Shown: positions 8,614 through 16,954 of the stretch, in pieces | How the letters are laid out: each line of letters opens with the position of its first letter | Numbering within the stretch: position 1 is the first letter of the stretch | Source: Pseudoalteromonas tunicata | GTDB lineage: Bacteria > Pseudomonadota > Gammaproteobacteria > Enterobacterales > Alteromonadaceae | Direction of reading: 5' to 3' | Length of the DNA: 64,000 bases | Assembly (NCBI RefSeq): GCF_002310815.1 | Contig: NZ_CP011032.1 | Coordinates: forward strand, 2,396,001-2,460,000 | Notes under the pieces: generated by a model | Told to the model about the DNA's origin: nothing | The model's database searches: none | The model's input: only the letters and a program-made list of their open reading frames with translations | Position numbers and translations under genes: made by a program

Positions 8614-9627
8614 TTAGTTGGCGATTAAATCTATAATTGCATTTGAAACGGCTGATCTAAAAGGCTTTTTATAATTGTATTCTCCATTTGGACCCAGCCA
8701 CATTGAGAGCAAATCCATACAAGCATTTAGCTCAAAAATTACTAGCTCTCCATTTTCACCAAAGAAACAATCAATGCCATAAATATCTAAACCTATTTTT
8801 TCATGGATAAGTAATAACTGCTTTTTATAATGAGGTAGAATATTTGTATTGAATGACTCTAAATAATGTTGTTCTGCATCTCTAAACTGTTTATGCTCAA
8901 GCATTAAATTGTAACGAGCATCTGCACCAACACACCAATTCTTTGAAGTTAAAAAATGCTGGGGGTAAAATTTACCGTCAATAACCGCAATTCTTGCTTT
9001 TCGGTAAAGTCCTGTTGTATCTATACAATCTATATACTCTATAATTATAAAACTTCTCTTTTGATCAAGCCAGTTCGTTAGCCCTATCAAGTCATCTTCG
9101 CTATCAACCCGCACCATAAATTCACTATTATGAAAACCTTCTAAACGGATAATAAGAGGGTAACTCATAAAAGTATTTTTTATATTATTATTAAGATCCT
9201 CAATAGTTTCAATATAAAAAATTTCCACTCTAGCTATTTTAACATTTGAAATTCCATTTAATAATCTCGATAAGTTTACTCTAGAAGTTTTATAGATATC
9301 TTCAGGGTGATTAAAAACCCTATTAAATTGAGGTGAATTAATTAATAAATTAACTGCTTTTAAAGTTTTTTTGCTCCCATCTGCATCACCAATCAAATTA
9401 ACTACATTAGTACTTTTATCCTTATTTTCTAACTGAATACTTTCATTTAAACCGAGAATAAATAGAAAGCTATTATTTTTAATTTTATCTTTTTCTCTAA
9501 TATATGGGTAGATTGGTAATACACCTTTAACTGTTATGCTTGAAGCATCTCTAAAAGAACCATTACCACCAGAGAAAGAGCTTCTTCCAAAATCATCTGG
9601 ACCCATTATGAACAGTGTACTTTTCAA
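8614..9627 (-). CDS. Orphan ATP-grasp domain protein
   Basis: 337 residues, clearly more AT-rich than its neighbours. The C-terminal half carries ATP-grasp hallmarks: PLIIRLEGFH (nucleotide-binding strand), FIIIEYIDC (linker strand), GLYRKARIAVIDGKFYP, and GIDCFFGENGELVIFELNACMDLL with the metal-binding Glu and Asn. The TSRVNLSRLL and YRKARIAVIDG pieces resemble the ATP-grasp module of TPR/ATP-grasp fusion proteins. ATP-grasp enzymes join a carboxylate to an amine or thiol through an acyl phosphate. No obvious precursor peptide, efflux gene or partner ligase lies beside it, so the substrate is unknown. Composition suggests acquisition by transfer. Confidence 0.75.
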   Translation of the reverse strand: MKSTLFIMGPDDFGRSSFSGGNGSFRDASSITVKGVLPIYPYIREKDKIKNNSFLFILGLNESIQLENKDKSTNVVNLIGDADGSKKTLKAVNLLINSPQFNRVFNHPEDIYKTSRVNLSRLLNGISNVKIARVEIFYIETIEDLNNNIKNTFMSYPLIIRLEGFHNSEFMVRVDSEDDLIGLTNWLDQKRSFIIIEYIDCIDTTGLYRKARIAVIDGKFYPQHFLTSKNWCVGADARYNLMLEHKQFRDAEQHYLESFNTNILPHYKKQLLLIHEKIGLDIYGIDCFFGENGELVIFELNACMDLLSMWLGPNGEYNYKKPFRSAVSNAIIDLIAN

Positions 9628-9721
9628 CTTACTACCTTTTAAATTATTCTAACTTTAAATTTTTATATAATCGGTAAAATCATTAAACTGTCAAACTAAT
9701 ACATAAAATAATATTATCTTG

Positions 9722-10051
9722 TTATATTTTAGATTGCAGATCTTTCAGAGCCTCTAGAATTACCATAAATTTTTGACCAAAGGGCGTCACTTGATATTCA
9801 ACCCGTGGCGGTACTTCGGCAAACACCTGTTTATCGAGAATCCCAAACTCAACATTACGTTTTAAACATTGGTTAAGCACTTTAGTGGTTAACCCATCAA
9901 CAGCGCGTACCATTTCACCCGGCCGATTAATCTCTTGCGCGAGTAATTGATAAACCGTAAGTGACCATTTGCAACCAACAATGGTTTCGACCATGCGGGC
10001 ACTTTCACTTGGCCCTTGAATTCTTGAAATTTTTTTATCGTTATTATTCAT
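9722..10051 (-). CDS. HxlR-family winged-helix regulator
   Basis: 109 residues with the HxlR layout: GCKWSLTVYQLLAQEINRPG, then LTTKVLNQCLKRNVEFGILD (recognition helix region) and the wing VPPRVEYQVTPFGQ. The family normally has the Cys near the start of helix 1 (here C28) that can sense redox or electrophiles. It is divergent from the SDR gene, and two palindromes in the shared promoter region are the probable operators. Confidence 0.88.
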   Translation of the reverse strand: MNNNDKKISRIQGPSESARMVETIVGCKWSLTVYQLLAQEINRPGEMVRAVDGLTTKVLNQCLKRNVEFGILDKQVFAEVPPRVEYQVTPFGQKFMVILEALKDLQSKI

Positions 10052-10057
10052 AAAGAT

Positions 10058-10090
10058 GTACCAATTTGTACCTAGGGCACCTATTTGTGC
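10058..10090. promoter_or_regulatory. Two tandem palindromes, likely HxlR operator
   Basis: GTACCAATTTGTAC at 10058-10071 and GCACCTATTTGTGC at 10077-10090 are two related 14-bp interrupted palindromes, 19 bp apart centre to centre. They sit between the divergent HxlR and SDR genes, just upstream of the HxlR start. Spacing of nearly two helical turns suits two dimers bound side by side. Confidence 0.6.
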
Positions 10091-10178
10091 TTACTTTTTT
10101 ACTGTGGGTCAACCGCATAAGATTACCACACTTAAACGGCAAACAACGCCACGTTTTAACCCAAAACTCTGAGGTAAT

Positions 10179-10943
10179 ATGATGAACTTTCAACATTCAG
10201 GCTATGCATTAATTATTGGTGGTACCAGTGGTATGGGACTTGCGACTGCAGAGCGCCTTGCCAATGAAAAAGTAAAGCTAATTATTGTCGGTAATAATCA
10301 AGCAAAATTAAACGCCGCTGCCGATAAATTAAGCCTTATCACCGAGGTTGTGGCGCTACAAGCCGATTTATATCAACAGGCTGATTTAACCCGTTTGGCA
10401 GAGCAACTCACTCATTACCCAATTAATTATTTGGTCAATGCCGCAGGCTACTTTAGCCCAACCGCCTTTTTAGACCATACTCAAGCTGACTATCAACGTT
10501 ATATGGATTTAAACTGGGCAACGTTTTATTTAAGTCAAATTGTCGCCAAATCAATGCAACAACATGGTGGCGGCAGCGTGGTTAATATCGGTTCGATGTG
10601 GGCAAAACAAGCCATCAAAGCCACGCCATCGAGCGCCTATTCAATGGCAAAAGCAGGCTTACATGCATTTACTCAACATTTAGCAATGGAATTGGCCGAT
10701 AGCAACATTCGGGTTAATGCTGTGGCACCTGCCGTGGTTAAAACACCAATTTATCAAAGTTTTATAGATGAAAGCCAGCTTGATGAAACGCTTGCTACCT
10801 TCGATAGTTTCCACCCAATTGGGCGCATTGGCCAAGCAAGTGATATCGCCCACAGCATTGCATTTTTACTCTCTGATGAAGCAAGTTGGGTGACTGGCGC
10901 AATTTGGGATGTTGATGGCGGCGTAATGGCAGGTCGCAACTAA
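10179..10943 (+). CDS. Short-chain dehydrogenase/reductase
   Basis: 254 residues. The cofactor loop is GGTSGMGLA (residues ~14-22), NAAG is the structural motif near residue 88, Ser is in VVNIGSMW, and YSMAK holds the catalytic Tyr and Lys (about residues 155-159). The C-terminal [18 protein letters not shown] is typical of classical FabG-like SDRs. Substrate unknown. It is transcribed away from the HxlR regulator and is the probable regulated target. The ATG at 10179 or the next codon may be used. Confidence 0.88.
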   Translation: MMNFQHSGYALIIGGTSGMGLATAERLANEKVKLIIVGNNQAKLNAAADKLSLITEVVALQADLYQQADLTRLAEQLTHYPINYLVNAAGYFSPTAFLDHTQADYQRYMDLNWATFYLSQIVAKSMQQHGGGSVVNIGSMWAKQAIKATPSSAYSMAKAGLHAFTQHLAMELADSNIRVNAVAPAVVKTPIYQSFIDESQLDETLATFDSFHPIGRIGQASDIAHSIAFLLSDEASWVTGAIWDVDGGVMAGRN

Positions 10944-11070
10944 CCTTACGCGGTGTTAGCTTAAGCAAATGCAGAGGTAAACCCGTTACAAAGTTAAACC
11001 GTATAAAACCTAAAAATGGCCGTATAATCCACTGCGCCATTATTGTTATTCGAATCCAGCAAGGGTAAGT

Positions 11071-11730
11071 ATGCAACACATTAATTTAGACTTTAGTAAA
11101 AAAGTAGTGATTAACTCACACCTTGAGCCTTGGCAACCAAGCCCACTTGCTGGGGTAACGCGCAAAATTTTATCACGCGAATCAGCCGAAAGTGGCCATG
11201 CCACCAGCATAGTACGTTATGAAGCAGGCTCACAATTTAGCTCCCACAGTCACCCAATGGGTGAAGAGATTTTTGTGCTCGACGGCGTTTTCAGTGACGA
11301 AAATGGCGACTACCCTGCAGGCACTTATATTCGCAACCCACCTGGCAGCCACCATCAGCCTTTTAGCGTTCAAGGGTGCACCTTGTTTGTAAAACTCAAT
11401 CAATTTTTAGCTGATGATTTAAGTTCAGTGAGAGTCAATACTCATACCGCACAATGGCGTGCCGGCCAAGGTGGCTTGCAAGTGATGCCTCTGCATCAAC
11501 ATGATGTTGAGCACACCGCATTAGTAAAATGGCCTGCTGGCGAGCGTTTTTTACCGCATCGTCATTATGGTGGTGAAGAAATTTTGGTATTGAGCGGCAC
11601 CTTTTGTGACGAACACGGCAACTACCCCACCGGCACTTGGCTGCGCAGCCCACACATGAGCGAGCATCACCCATTTGTTGAACAAGAAACCATTATTTTA
11701 GTTAAAGTGGGTCATTTGGGGATTGGCTAA
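11071..11730 (+). CDS. ChrR-type bicupin protein
   Basis: 219 residues with two tandem cupin domains. Cupin 1 has SSHSHPMGEEIFVLDG (about residues 67-82) and PPGSHHQPF. Cupin 2 has FLPHRHYGGEEILVLSG and SPHMSEHHPF. Each has the HxH-x3-4-E plus distal His metal set. The arrangement resembles the cupin half of anti-sigma factor ChrR, but no N-terminal zinc anti-sigma domain and no adjacent sigma gene are present. It may sense or metabolise reactive carbonyl or oxygen species. It follows the SDR gene by 127 bp and could be part of the same response. Confidence 0.75.
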   Translation: MQHINLDFSKKVVINSHLEPWQPSPLAGVTRKILSRESAESGHATSIVRYEAGSQFSSHSHPMGEEIFVLDGVFSDENGDYPAGTYIRNPPGSHHQPFSVQGCTLFVKLNQFLADDLSSVRVNTHTAQWRAGQGGLQVMPLHQHDVEHTALVKWPAGERFLPHRHYGGEEILVLSGTFCDEHGNYPTGTWLRSPHMSEHHPFVEQETIILVKVGHLGIG

Positions 11731-12270
11731 CAACTGTACAAGCGCGCTCTGGTTAGAATAAATGGTTCAATATTTTGATACCAAGCCGATAGTATAAAAA
11801 ACAACGTTCCACCACAGAGAGCATTGAGGTGCTGCGCGACACCGAGGTTAAACGCATTATAACGACTATTAATAATCCAATTACTTCAGAAAAAAGAGCA
11901 GTAAAAACTACATTTTAGGTCGTGATTTATAGCGATAAAACACGAGTAATCTACCAATAAAAAAGCCTCAATAATTACTCAGGAAAAATGTTTAAAATAA
12001 AACACCTTATTGCTATCAATAAGGTGCAAGTGTTCTTTTTAAGCTGTATCGAAAAAATCTAAGCGCTTTTTATGTAATTAAAAAGCGTTTTATTTTTAAC
12101 GTCCAAAGAAAAATGAAAAACCTGAACTCTGTTGGCTGCTTTGTAGTTTTTATAACTACAAACTTGTATTAATCTATGAACTAGAGCAACACCAATTCTT
12201 AACTTATTCGTCTAAAAGAGATGATCTACAGTCTAGAGTTTGGGAGTTCAGTTATCTTGTTATATACAAA
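11731..12270. other. Intergenic with hairpins, no gene seen
   Basis: Contains a hairpin with CACCTTATTG/CAATAAGGTG arms at 12004-12027, and a CACCACAGAG...CTGCGCGACACCGAGG motif near 11808-11846 that recurs in variant form near 13391, 14910, 19076 and 60648. An 8-bp inverted pair CTGAACTC/GAGTTCAG (near 12122 and 12244) brackets the region just below the first cassette gene and could be a worn attC, but this is weak. Confidence 0.4.
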
Positions 12271-12981
12271 TTATACCTTTCGACTAGCTAACATATAAAA
12301 GAATAAACCATCCTTTTCATTGCTTCCTGTTGATGTATGCGAACCATTAAAATTCCACCATACTTGAGTATGCATCCCACTAATTATGACGCCAACAACA
12401 TTATTACTTTTTTCAAATCCTCGAATTTCACATATTGTTTTTTTACAGTTGACCGATTGCAAATTAACTTCACCCGCTAGATCATGTGTGACAAAATAAT
12501 CTTTTATTTTTTGCTCCATCTCAACAGCCCAATCGTAATCAACCTCTTCTGCTTGTAACTTTTTAAATAAGTCAACAACAGTACCTTTTGATTCTGAAAC
12601 TGTATTTGCAAATGGCTCAGGTAAGTATGGTTCTACTTCAGCCAATGTTATAGATGACCTAGGTTGAATAGATTCTTCAATTTTCTCAGGTTCAATATTT
12701 GATAAATAATCATTTTCTTTCACATCTAATCGAGTTACTAATTCTTCATAGTTGCGCTCAAGATTCTTTAATTTTATTTTTAAATCTTGGATAAGTTTAT
12801 CGTTATCAGATTTATTAGACTGATATACTGCAACCGAATTTTTCTCAGGCTCATAGGATAAAGGCGTTGACTCTATAGCTGTATTTTTTTCAATAATAAC
12901 ACTGCCATTTACCTGCATACCTGCCCAAAACGATATTAAAGTAAATATAACGACTACTACAATAACCTTAATTAAACTCAT
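12271..12981 (-). CDS. Membrane-anchored coiled-coil hypothetical protein (cassette)
   Basis: 236 residues from the ATG at 12981, which has AAGGAAGG at the right distance; an upstream in-frame extension would run through an inserted MITE. TM segment at residues ~4-21 (VIVVVVIFTLISFWAGM), then a charged helical coiled-coil stretch (about 40-85), then a more compact C-terminal part with two Cys (VNCKKTICEIRG) that may form a disulphide. The C-terminal part is probably periplasmic. No family recognised. It opens directly behind the junction core at 12994-13000, as cassette genes do. Confidence 0.6.
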   Translation of the reverse strand: MSLIKVIVVVVIFTLISFWAGMQVNGSVIIEKNTAIESTPLSYEPEKNSVAVYQSNKSDNDKLIQDLKIKLKNLERNYEELVTRLDVKENDYLSNIEPEKIEESIQPRSSITLAEVEPYLPEPFANTVSESKGTVVDLFKKLQAEEVDYDWAVEMEQKIKDYFVTHDLAGEVNLQSVNCKKTICEIRGFEKSNNVVGVIISGMHTQVWWNFNGSHTSTGSNEKDGLFFYMLASRKV

Positions 12982-13000
12982 AACCTTCCTTGTGTATAAC

Positions 13001-13146
13001 GAGACTGTAGAATGACTCCACCAGCCAAATTTAACTAAAAATCGAGCTCCAAAAATCATTCTCAAGCCCTTTTTAGGCATTAGGTAATGTATCTAGAACC
13101 GATCAAACAAGCTGTTTTTACTAAAAAATAGTCATTAACCAGCCTC
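13001..13146. mobile_element. 146-bp MITE-like element at a cassette junction
   Basis: Begins GAGACTGTAGAATGACTC directly after TATAAC and ends CAGCCTC directly before AAC. These ends match the terminal inverted repeat (GAGGCTGTAGAATTACTC) of the IS5/IS1182-like elements at 16955-17709 and 60535-61325. There is no coding capacity. Flanking AAC on both sides is the apparent target duplication. The right end is degraded. Confidence 0.65.
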
Positions 13147-13149
13147 AAC

Positions 13150-13527
13150 GAGCCTGTAGAATTACTCGTTTTTAATTTGTTGTTATTAATCAGCAAACTA
13201 TAACTTAGTTCCTATTTTGACTCAATCGTTCAGTCTGTTTTGAGCTGATATTTTAATCAAGGTTTTAGATGGTTATCTTGCGGTTTCAGTGGGGATTCTG
13301 AGGTCTTTTTAAGGTTACAAAGAGTTTCCCCCTAATTTAGTGCAGCCTGTTTTGCAGCTTTCGATAGTATGACCAAAGCAACTTTTACCACCGAGTTCAC
13401 CGCTGCGCTACACCGAACTTTGAGATTTGTGTAGGTGCAAGCCTGCTTGCAAAGGCGAGCGCAGGTTTTTCTTTAAGAAAAATTAAATTATTAAGCCAAA
13501 GGCAAAAAGCAAAGCGACCCCATTGAT
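13150..13527. mobile_element. IS left-end fragment merged with a dispersed repeat, copy A
   Basis: Starts with the terminal repeat GAGCCTGTAGAATTACTCG after AAC. For about 230 bp it follows the left end of the element at 16955 (shared CATAACTTAGTTCCTATTTT-type block and TTTTGCAGCTTT). It then runs into the ACCGAGTTCACCGCTGCGCT motif and a short hairpin repeat. No right end and no transposase remain. It is repeated almost base for base at 14669-15057. Confidence 0.65.
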
Positions 13528-13542
13528 TTTATTAGGCTTTAT

Positions 13543-14481
13543 TTACTTCATAGAGTTTATTAGCTTTTTAATTTCCTGATCTAAGTTCTCAGATTTGATT
13601 TGACCAACTAAGACACCTGATTGGTCTACTAATAAATAATGGGGAACACCGTTAAAACCTAATTTTTTAAATACGGCTCCAACGCTAAATTCATCTTCAA
13701 ATAGTGCCTGAGGCCACGTAAGAGATTCATTTTTAATTAATTCTAATACAGTATCTTTACTGTCTTGCAAAGATACCCCTAGTATTTGAAATTCATCTTC
13801 TGAATATTTATTACGAAGATCTCTTAATATAGGCCACGCTTTCTTACATGGTGCACACCATGTCCCATAAAAATCAATTAATACAACTTTCCCAATATTG
13901 TCTTGTGACTTGTATTGTTCTCCACCGATAAGGTTCAAGGAAAAATTGTATTGTTCACCAACAAAAATTGTAGGAAACGGGATAGAGGTAAGTAGGTTTG
14001 AAATTTTATCATTTTTTTCTTTCTTCTTTTTCTCATCAAGCGCTCTCTGAGCAATAAGTTCTGAAGTTGCTTTGCCTTGAAGTATAACTTTTAATGTATC
14101 CTTTTTAGCAAGGATTTGAGCTGGTAAATATGTCAAGCTCGAAACCCAAGCATCAGATGATCTACCTATACTTTCACCCGCTACTGTAGACTGAACCCTA
14201 TTATTGTTTTTTGAAATAAAAACAATTCTAAAATCTTGATGCCAATCATTATTACGCGAACTAATATCAGGAGACACTTGAGATACAACTACGGCTAATT
14301 GGTTATCCTTTAGTTCAAGTAGTGTAACTGATGGGTATTTTATATTTGCAGTATATGTCACGGAGTCATCCCAAGGGCTAAAACTCATTAGGTCAAACCA
14401 TTGTGCCTCTTTCGCAACACAGTTAGAAGACAGGAAAAAGGATAAAACTACGATAACGATTTTAGGATAATTTAACATCAC
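13543..14481 (-). CDS. TlpA-like secreted thioredoxin-fold protein (cassette)
   Basis: 312 residues with a Sec signal peptide (about 1-24). The N-terminal 170 residues are a unique, mostly beta region. From about residue 195 comes a TlpA/ResA-type thioredoxin domain with the redox motif WCAPC (in DFYGTWCAPCKKAWP) and the cis-Pro loop GFNGVPHYLLVD. It likely reduces or isomerises disulphides in the periplasm, or couples to a partner through its N-terminal domain. Start is either GTG 14481 or ATG 14478; GGAG lies 10 or 13 bases upstream. The gene lies just inside a GTTAGGC junction core, so it is a cassette gene, and it is bracketed by two near-identical 380-bp direct repeats. Confidence 0.78.
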   Translation of the reverse strand: MMLNYPKIVIVVLSFFLSSNCVAKEAQWFDLMSFSPWDDSVTYTANIKYPSVTLLELKDNQLAVVVSQVSPDISSRNNDWHQDFRIVFISKNNNRVQSTVAGESIGRSSDAWVSSLTYLPAQILAKKDTLKVILQGKATSELIAQRALDEKKKKEKNDKISNLLTSIPFPTIFVGEQYNFSLNLIGGEQYKSQDNIGKVVLIDFYGTWCAPCKKAWPILRDLRNKYSEDEFQILGVSLQDSKDTVLELIKNESLTWPQALFEDEFSVGAVFKKLGFNGVPHYLLVDQSGVLVGQIKSENLDQEIKKLINSMK

Positions 14482-14516
14482 TTTAATAACACTCCTTTGT
14501 TAAGATGAAGCCTAAC

Positions 14517-14668
14517 GAGCCTGTAGAATTACTCGTTTTTAATTTGTTGTTATTAATCAGCAAACTATAACTTAGTTCCTATTTTGACTCAATCGTTCAG
14601 TCTGTTTTGAGCTGATATTTTAATCGAGGTTTTAGATGGTTATCTTGCGGTTTCAGTGGGGGCCTAAC
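14517..14668. repeat. 152-bp tandem duplication of an IS left end
   Basis: The interval 14517-14668 repeats at 14669-14820 with about one mismatch and includes the flanking GCCTAAC core (14510-14516 and 14662-14668). Each unit starts with GAGCCTGTAGAATTACTCG. The duplication therefore copied a mobile-element end together with the attC junction core beside it. Confidence 0.8.
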
Positions 14669-15057
14669 GAGCCTGTAGAATTACTCGTTTTTAATTTGTT
14701 GTTATTAATCAGCAAACTATAACTTAGTTCCTATTTTGACTCAATCGTTCAGTCTGTTTTGAGCTGATATTTTAATCAAGGTTTTAGATGGTTATCTTGC
14801 GGTTTCAGTGGGGGTTCTGAGGTCTTTTTAAGGTTACAAAGAGTTTCCCCCTAATTTAGTGCAGCCTGTTTTGCAGCTTTCGATAGTATGACCAAAGCAA
14901 CTTTTACCACCGAGTTCACCGCTGCGCTACACCGAACTTTGAGATTTGTGTAGGTGCAAGCCTGCTTGCGAAGGCGAGCGCAGCTCGGCAGGTTTTTCTT
15001 TAAGGTAAATTAAATTATTAAGCCAAAGGCAAAAAGCAAGACGCGACCCCATTGATT
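14669..15057. mobile_element. IS left-end fragment merged with a dispersed repeat, copy B
   Basis: Nearly identical to 13150-13527 and in the same orientation, with a small extra CTCGGCAG block near 14984-14991. It ends at the same place (CCCATTGATT). Together copies A and B form long direct repeats around the TlpA-like gene. Confidence 0.7.
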
Positions 15058-15533
15058 CTCTATGCCAAAAGCTATTTAAGCTACATTGCCTATTCTTGAT
15101 TTCACAAAGAGTGACACCTTATTGGCGCGCATTAATACAATCAACAAAGTCGTTTACACCTTAAATGAGCCTGAAACTAACTGTGCAAAAAGTACCTATG
15201 ACTTGAATAGTGCCATCTTAGGGTTAACCGATAAATGTCTCGGCTTTGGCTTCCTGCGTCGCTCTACCTCCTAAATCCATTTAGTCGTAATGCCCCTAAC
15301 ATTTCAATGGATTGAAAAACGTTAGGCAGCATTCTTTTTGTTAAAGATTTCGTACTTAGAGAGCCTCTATTGGTGTTTGCATACTTTTATTTTTAACAGC
15401 ACGACGATTTAACAGCTAACCGACAGACGAAGTAGATGAGTTTGTTGATTGATTTGGATTTGACCGCTTGCGCGGTCAAAAAGATAAGTAATGCCTATTG
15501 ACGAGAGAATGGCTCATATGTGTTAGAAGTTTC
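15058..15533. other. Gene-free stretch with attC-like mini palindrome
   Basis: At 15295-15326 CCTAAC and GTTAGG face each other around TTCAAT/ATTGAA, an attC-like core pair with a very short stem (about 32 bp). A GACCGC/GCGGTC hairpin sits at 15463-15480 without a proper T run. A 62-codon plus-strand frame at 15086 has no family features and is not called. Nothing else is supported. Confidence 0.4.
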
Positions 15534-16541
15534 TTATAAATACTCTCGAAACCAACTAATTAGCTCTTTATGTGCATTTTCTTTATTTTGCGTTAAGGCA
15601 TGATTATCGTCGGGATATATAACAAGTTTATGAGGGATGCTATTTTCAGTCAGCGCAGCTGCCAGCTCAATTGAGTTATTGACTGATACACGTTTATCAT
15701 TTGCACCATGTAAAAGTAAAATGGGGGTGTTCGAAGGTAATTTATTTACCCATTTTAACACTGAGCGTTTCTCTAATTCTGCTGCTTTATTTTCTTGATA
15801 ATCAGGAATCTGACGACTATAAATCTTTTCCATAAATGGGCGAAATTTTAGCTCTTCTAACAAGTCAGTCGCACCTGCGATACTAGCAATAGCTTTTATA
15901 CCCTTCATTTTATTCAAAGCTAAGAATGTTTGCATACCACCACGACTATGCCCATACATACCTACACGCTGAGGATCTGCCCCCTCAATATTAGGAATAA
16001 AATCGAATAATGCGATGACATCATTAACATCTTTTCCACCAAATTCATCGAGTAGAGTATTTTTTGAAAGGGTACCTCTATATTGAGAACCAATAATTAC
16101 AAAACCCTCATTAGCAATAGGAAACAAATTAGGCATCATATTAGGAAAGCTGACTTTACCAAAGTTACCATTACCCCCACGATTAAAAATTAACACAGGT
16201 AATTTCTTTTGAGATAATTTTGGCTTAATGACATAGCCATGAACATCAATCCCATCAACTTGATACATAAACGTGCGACACGACAGGTTATTTTTGTATG
16301 AATTAAAATTTTCTTTTCCAAAGGTGTTATCAAATGATTGCATAGCACCTTTGACTTCACCTTCTGAGGCAAGTTTTTTACTTTGCTGTGTTTTGACCAT
16401 AGTACGCCATGAATCATAGTCGGTAAAAATCCAACTGAAGCAGTCTTTTTGATCTTTGATACGTTCATCATTGATTAAATTGGTGGCTTGTGTGCTAAAC
16501 GATAAAACAGCTAAAGAGATAATTAATAGGTATTTGTTCAC
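15534..16541 (-). CDS. Exported alpha/beta hydrolase, S9 prolyl-oligopeptidase type (cassette)
   Basis: 335 residues from a GTG start at 16541 with GGAG five bases ahead; a longer frame would begin inside the upstream attC. Signal peptide at residues 1-19 (ISLAVLSFSTQA). The C-terminal half is an S9-like alpha/beta hydrolase: GHSRGGMQTF (nucleophile Ser), ILLLHGANDKRV (catalytic Asp) and YPDDNHAL (catalytic His). It probably hydrolyses peptides or esters in the periplasm. It is a complete single-gene cassette directly following the attC at 16568-16671. Confidence 0.8.
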   Translation of the reverse strand: MNKYLLIISLAVLSFSTQATNLINDERIKDQKDCFSWIFTDYDSWRTMVKTQQSKKLASEGEVKGAMQSFDNTFGKENFNSYKNNLSCRTFMYQVDGIDVHGYVIKPKLSQKKLPVLIFNRGGNGNFGKVSFPNMMPNLFPIANEGFVIIGSQYRGTLSKNTLLDEFGGKDVNDVIALFDFIPNIEGADPQRVGMYGHSRGGMQTFLALNKMKGIKAIASIAGATDLLEELKFRPFMEKIYSRQIPDYQENKAAELEKRSVLKWVNKLPSNTPILLLHGANDKRVSVNNSIELAAALTENSIPHKLVIYPDDNHALTQNKENAHKELISWFREYL

Positions 16542-16567
16542 ATGAACTCCATGTCGGTGATTGAAAC

Positions 16568-16671
16568 TTCTAACGCCGCAAATAAACGGCAAAAATTAGT
16601 TGGCTAAAATTTGTGAGGCACGAACAAAGCCAACTGGTTTTTGTCCGTACTTTTAATTTGCTTTGTTATAA
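16568..16671 (-). repeat. attC site between two cassettes
   Basis: Read on the minus strand it runs from TTATAAC, through GCAAATTAAAAGTACGG and CAGTTGGC, a loop, GCCAACT and CCGTTTATTTGC, to GGCGTTAGAAG. The two arms pair along most of their length with the unpaired bases typical of attC. It follows the stop of the small membrane protein gene and directly precedes the hydrolase gene. Confidence 0.82.
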
Positions 16672-16676
16672 GCACT

Positions 16677-16928
16677 TTAATTTTTTCTCAAACCTTCCAT
16701 GATATATACATAATCATTGTGATCTTTGACATACAATACACCAAGTACGATTGATGTAGGCCAAGTAAGAAATAACCCTAAACCAAATGCTGGAAGAAGT
16801 ACGATACAAATTATTGAAAGAATAATTGCCGTAATTTTACCTGAATAAAACAATCCAAACGGTCCGAGAAAAATATTCAATACGAGCTGTAAAATAATAC
16901 TTTTTCTTTTTAATTTGGCTTCTTCCAT
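16677..16928 (-). CDS. Small two-TM membrane protein (cassette)
   Basis: 83 residues. Hydrophobic segments at about 11-33 (ILQLVLNIFLGPFGLFYSG) and 34-62 (IILSIICIVLLPAFGLGLFL), with a charged tail. It resembles the TM2-type small proteins that carry a GPFGLFYSG hairpin, but no function is known. The stop lies five bases before the attC core; the start lies about 23 bp inside the junction that now holds the IS at 16955. Confidence 0.6.
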   Translation of the reverse strand: MEEAKLKRKSIILQLVLNIFLGPFGLFYSGKITAIILSIICIVLLPAFGLGLFLTWPTSIVLGVLYVKDHNDYVYIMEGLRKN

Positions 16929-16954
16929 ATTCGGACTTTACTGGTGCTTATAAC

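Noticed and set aside
12120..12255. Possible attC below the 12271 gene
   Set aside because: Only an 8-bp inverted pair and a weak TTGTTATA core; not enough pairing to call a site.
15086..15274. 62-codon plus-strand frame beginning MPILDFTKSD
   Set aside because: No ribosome-binding site or family motif; it lies between a mobile-element fragment and an attC-like palindrome and runs against all neighbouring cassettes.
15463..15480. GACCGC/GCGGTC hairpin as terminator
   Set aside because: The T run is on the wrong side for either strand.
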